NCBI RefSeq assembly: GCF_047663525.1
Contig: NC_092602.1
Coordinates: 17,622,501 to 17,686,500 of the forward strand
DNA from: Anas platyrhynchos
Taxonomy: Eukaryota > Chordata > Aves > Anseriformes > Anatidae
DNA length: 64,000 nt
Direction: 5' to 3'
Shown: piece after piece, positions 61,011 to 64,000 of the stretch
Numbering within the stretch: the first letter of the stretch is position 1
How the letters are laid out: every line of letters begins with the position of its first letter
Made by a program: the position numbers and the translations under genes
Notes under the pieces: model-generated
What the model saw: the letters and a program-made list of their open reading frames with translations, nothing else
Told to the model about the DNA's origin: nothing
Databases searched by the model: none

Positions 61011-61949
61011 TAAGCGTAGTGAGATCCTCTCCTGAGCCTATGTTATTTTCCAAAGATTGATTGACGCTTTTAAGGTTTCAGGGGTAGGGCACTAGGGTTG
61101 GGTTTCAGGGTAAGTATTCTCAGGGTTTATGTTTAGGATTTTAAGTTGTTTAGGTTTGGATTTTTAACGGTTAGTATTTTAGGGATTTGGGGGTTAAGGT
61201 TTTAAGTTTTTCAGGGTTACTGTGTTAGGGTTTTAGAGTTTATGGGTTGTAGTGTTGAAAGGTTTTTTAGGGTTAGGGTCTTAGGGTTTTCTTTTTGGTC
61301 AATTATTTAGGGTTAGGGTATTAAAATTTTATTTTTATTTATTTATTTATTTATTTATTCAGGTTATGTTCTCCAGGGTTAGGGTTTGGAGTGTCCTAAT
61401 TTTTTGGGTTAGGGTTTGGAGCATCTTAATTTTTTGCGTTAGGGTTTTGAGCATCTTAATATTTTGTGTTAGTGCTTTGAGTGTCTTATTTTTTTGGATT
61501 AGTGTTTGGAGCTTTTTTGGGTTTAGGTTTTTGGGTTTTTAGGTTTTAGTTTTTGGGTTTAGGTTTTGAGAGTCCTATTTTTTGGGCTTGGGATTTGAAC
61601 GTCTTAATTTTGTGGGCTTGGGATTTGAACGTCTTAATTTATTGGGTGAGGAGTTTTAGGCATAGGTCTTCAGGTGTTTAGTGTGGTAAATATTTTGGGT
61701 TATGTCTGTAGGGGTTTCGAGGATTTTTAGGGTGAGGGCTTGAGGCTTTTTTGTAAAGGCGGTAAGGGCTAGGGTTACAGTGCGTGCTGGTAAATGTAAT
61801 TCTTGAAAACTCGGCCCGTGATTGGCTGTGCCGGCTGTCCAAGGAATGCTGGTAAATATAGTTTTCCGGCACCAGGCTTCCGGGAGGCCATGTTGGGTGC
61901 CCAGAGCATGCCTGGAAATGCAGGGTTAGGGTTAGGGTTAGGGTTAGGG

Positions 61950-62084
61950 CACATTTTAGCGCGCCGCCGCCCAGACACATTTTAGCGCGGCGCCACCCGG
62001 ACACATTTAAGCACGGCGCCGCCTGGGCACATTTAAGCGCGGTGCCGCCCAGACACATTTTAGCGCGGCGCCGCCCGGACACAT
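61950..62084 (+). repeat. 26-bp CpG-rich VNTR, unit 3 (5 copies)
   Basis: Five copies, with small substitutions relative to unit 1 (for example GCGCCACCC for GCGCCGCCC). Confidence 0.9.
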
Positions 62085-62470
62085 TGTACTTGTGGGGCTG
62101 GGAGGTTGTGGGGAACATCTGGAGAAGGTGCCTGTAGGGTTTGGGGGAGCACCTACAGGGTTTGGGGTGGGATCTGTGGGGCTGGGGGGGGTCTCTATGG
62201 GGCCGGGGGGGTTTTGGGGGGGTTGTGACCCTATGGGGTGCCCCCCCCAGAGCCCCAACCCGCGGCTGACCTAGCATTTTAGCGTGTCCGCCGTCCACCG
62301 GCAGCTTCATGCCCGTCTTCCGCTCCCAGTGGCCCGCGGGGCGCCCGGTGGCCCTACCGGCGTCACCAGCGGCCACCTTGGGGTCAACGGCGGCGGTTTT
62401 GGGGTCAACGGCAGCGGTTTTGTGGTTTCGGTCTGGGGGGTGCTGACATGCCCCCCCCGCACCCCCGCAG

Positions 62471-62704
62471 GCATTTTGGCCCTGCAGCTGCTCCCGGGGA
62501 AGCTCGATGCCGAGTCCTACAGGTGAGAACCAGTCCCCTCTGCCCCCTAAATGCGCCCCCAGCCCCACAAATGCCCCCAGACCCCCCCCAAATTGACCCC
62601 CCCCAATTTATTCCCCCCCCCCCAGCGCCTGCCTCCACCTGGCCGAGATGCAGCGTCGGGTGCGGGAGGCGCTGGCGGAGCGCGAGCGGCTGCTGCGGGC
62701 ACGG
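62471..62704 (+). other. Exon-like module, copy 3
   Basis: Identical exon layout to copy 2 (offset 2240) with one synonymous change (GAC to GAT). Both splice borders are intact. Confidence 0.5.
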
Positions 62705-63034
62705 GTAGGACTGCGGGGGGGAAAAAATGGGGGGGGGGCACCAAGGGGGGGGGGGTCCATGGGGCTTGGGGGGACCCCAAGGGTGGGGGGGAACCAAAAT
62801 GATCGGGGAACCAAGAGTGCGGGGTGCGGTTGCCGGGGGGACGCATTTGCGGGGCGCACCGGGGGGGGAACCAAAATGAAGGGGGAACCAAGTGTGCGGG
62901 GTGCATTTGCCGGGGGGACGCATTTGCGGGGCGCACCGGGGGGGGGTCCATGGGGCTTGAGGGGAACCCAAGGGATGGGGGTGGGGAACCAAAATGAGGG
63001 GGGAACCAAGTGTGCGGGGTGCGGTTGCCAGGGG

Positions 63035-63262
63035 GTTAGGGTTAGGGTCAGGGTTTTGGTTTATGGTTAGGGTTCGTTAGGGTTAGGGCTAGGGTTATCG
63101 TTAGGGGGTTAGGGGTAGTGTTAGGGGGGTAGGGTTAGGGGTTAGGGTTAGGGTTAGGGTTAGGGTTAGGGTTAGGGTTAGGGTTAGGGTTAGGGTTAGG
63201 GTTAGGGTTAGGGTTAGGGGTAAGGGTTAGGGTTAGGGTCAGGGTAAGGGTCAGAGTCAGGG
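63035..63262 (+). repeat. TTAGGG field, unit 3
   Basis: Same as in unit 2, with about two additional perfect hexamers. Confidence 0.9.
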
Positions 63263-64000
63263 TAAGCGTAGTGAGATCCTCTCCTGAGCCTATGTTATTT
63301 TCCAAAGATTGATTGACGCTTTTAAGGTTTCAGGGGTAGGGCACTAGGGTTGGGTTTCAGGGTAAGTATTCTCAGGGTTTATGTTTAGGATTTTAAGTTG
63401 TTTAGGTTTGGATTTTTAACGGTTAGTATTTTAGGGATTTGGGGGTTAAGGTTTTAAGTTTTTCAGGGTTACTGTGTTAGGGTTTTAGAGTTTATGGGTT
63501 GTAGTGTTGAAAGGTTTTTTAGGGTTAGGGTCTTAGGGTTTTCTTTTTGGTCAATTATTTAGGGTTAGGGTATTAAAATTTTATTTTTATTTATTTATTT
63601 ATTTATTTTTTCAGGTTAGGTTCTCCAGGGTTAGGGTTTGGAGTGTCCTACTTTTTTGGGTTAGGGTTTGGAGCATCTTAATTTTTTGCGTTAGGGTTTT
63701 GAGCATCTTAATATTTTGTGTTAGTGCTTTGAGTGTCTTATTTTTTTGGATTAGTGTTTGGAGCTTTTTTGGGTTTAGGTTTTTGGGTTTTTAGGTTTTA
63801 GTTTTTGGGTTTAGGTTTTGAGAGTCCTATTTTTTGGGCTTGGGATTTGAACGTCTTAATTTTGTGGGCTTGGGATTTGAACGTCTTAATTTATTGGGTG
63901 AGGAGTTTTAGGCATAGGTCTTCAGGTGTTTAGTGTGGTAAATATTTTGGGTTATGTCTGTAGGGGTTTCGAGGATTTTTAGGGTGAGGGCTTGAGGCTT

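Larger units (their letters stand above)
59695..61856 (+). repeat. Macrosatellite unit 2
   Basis: 2162 bp. It has only two 26-bp VNTR copies (78 bp shorter than units 1 and 3) and a near-perfect TTAGGG array at about 60897-60966. From the VNTR end onward it is nearly identical to unit 3 at a constant offset of 2240. Confidence 0.88.
56853..64000. repeat. Subtelomeric-type macrosatellite array with TTAGGG tracts
   Basis: From the first TTAGGG run at about 56857 to the window end the sequence is a tandem array. Using the anchor TATAGTTTTCCGGCACCAGG, units start at 57030, 59695 and 61857 (spacings about 2664 and 2162). Each unit has, in order, a short (TTAGGG)4 tract, a CpG-rich 26-bp VNTR, an exon-like module, G-rich minisatellites, a longer TTAGGG-type tract and a T-rich degenerate region. 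The G-rich strand runs rightwards throughout. The array continues past 64000. Confidence 0.92.
61857..64000 (+). repeat. Macrosatellite unit 3 (incomplete at window end)
   Basis: Nearly identical to unit 2 apart from five VNTR copies and about two more TTAGGG hexamers (array at about 63137-63220). High identity between units 2 and 3 against a more divergent unit 1 indicates recent duplication or homogenisation of the distal units. Confidence 0.88.

Noticed and set aside
63035-64000. True chromosome end
   Set aside because: TTAGGG tracts are short, separated by kilobases of other sequence, and the array continues to the last base of the window.

Overview
The window is vertebrate nuclear DNA, most likely from a bird and probably a galliform such as chicken. 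The support is GT-AG multi-exon genes, several CR1-type LINE fragments with the avian CR1 3' signature, and TTAGGG repeats on the right. The assignment is inference; no sequence search was run.

Layout. 1-17.4 kb holds a mosaic of duplicated pieces around a minus-strand USP42-like deubiquitinase gene. Its protease exons (7734-13445) are intact, but the 3' part carries two in-frame stops and a frameshift. Extra copies of its serine/arginine-rich exon lie at about 1.9-2.24 kb and 16.25-16.6 kb. A partial ATAD2-like copy occupies 1-1643. 17.4-25 kb has no recognisable gene but contains a CpG-rich, promoter-like block at 23.65-24.7 kb. 25.6-27.3 kb holds CR1 fragments. 28.7-41.4 kb holds 14 minus-strand exons of an ATAD2-like gene, all in frame: the end of the first AAA+ domain, the degenerate second AAA+ domain, the bromodomain and the C-terminal helical region. 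The N-terminus and the catalytic Walker A/B exons are absent. 41.4-47.2 kb is repeat-rich: USP42-locus duplication pieces, a 1.6-kb-spaced inverted repeat, a thrice-repeated AT-rich unit, a (TTTTA)n tract and a CR1 insertion. 47.3-49.33 kb holds a proline-rich gene I do not recognise, with a coding minisatellite. 50.8-56.3 kb holds a plus-strand ATG4A-like gene fragment that is damaged at its 5' end, carries a 1-nt insertion, and is cut off at 56.85 kb by TTAGGG repeats.

56.85-64.0 kb is a tandem array of units of about 2.16-2.66 kb, made of telomeric repeat tracts, CpG-rich short tandem repeats, G-rich minisatellites and a small splice-site-bounded exon pair conserved in all three copies. 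It continues past the window, so this is a subtelomeric or interstitial telomeric-type macrosatellite and not a plain telomere end. The G-rich strand runs 5'->3' rightwards, the orientation expected near a right chromosome end.

The genes do not form an operon or an obvious pathway. The theme is structural: truncated and duplicated pieces of ordinary conserved genes (USP42, ATAD2, ATG4A) joined next to subtelomeric satellite. The best candidates for something new are the TTAGGG macrosatellite with its CpG-rich VNTR and exon pair, and the in-frame but headless ATAD2-like gene.
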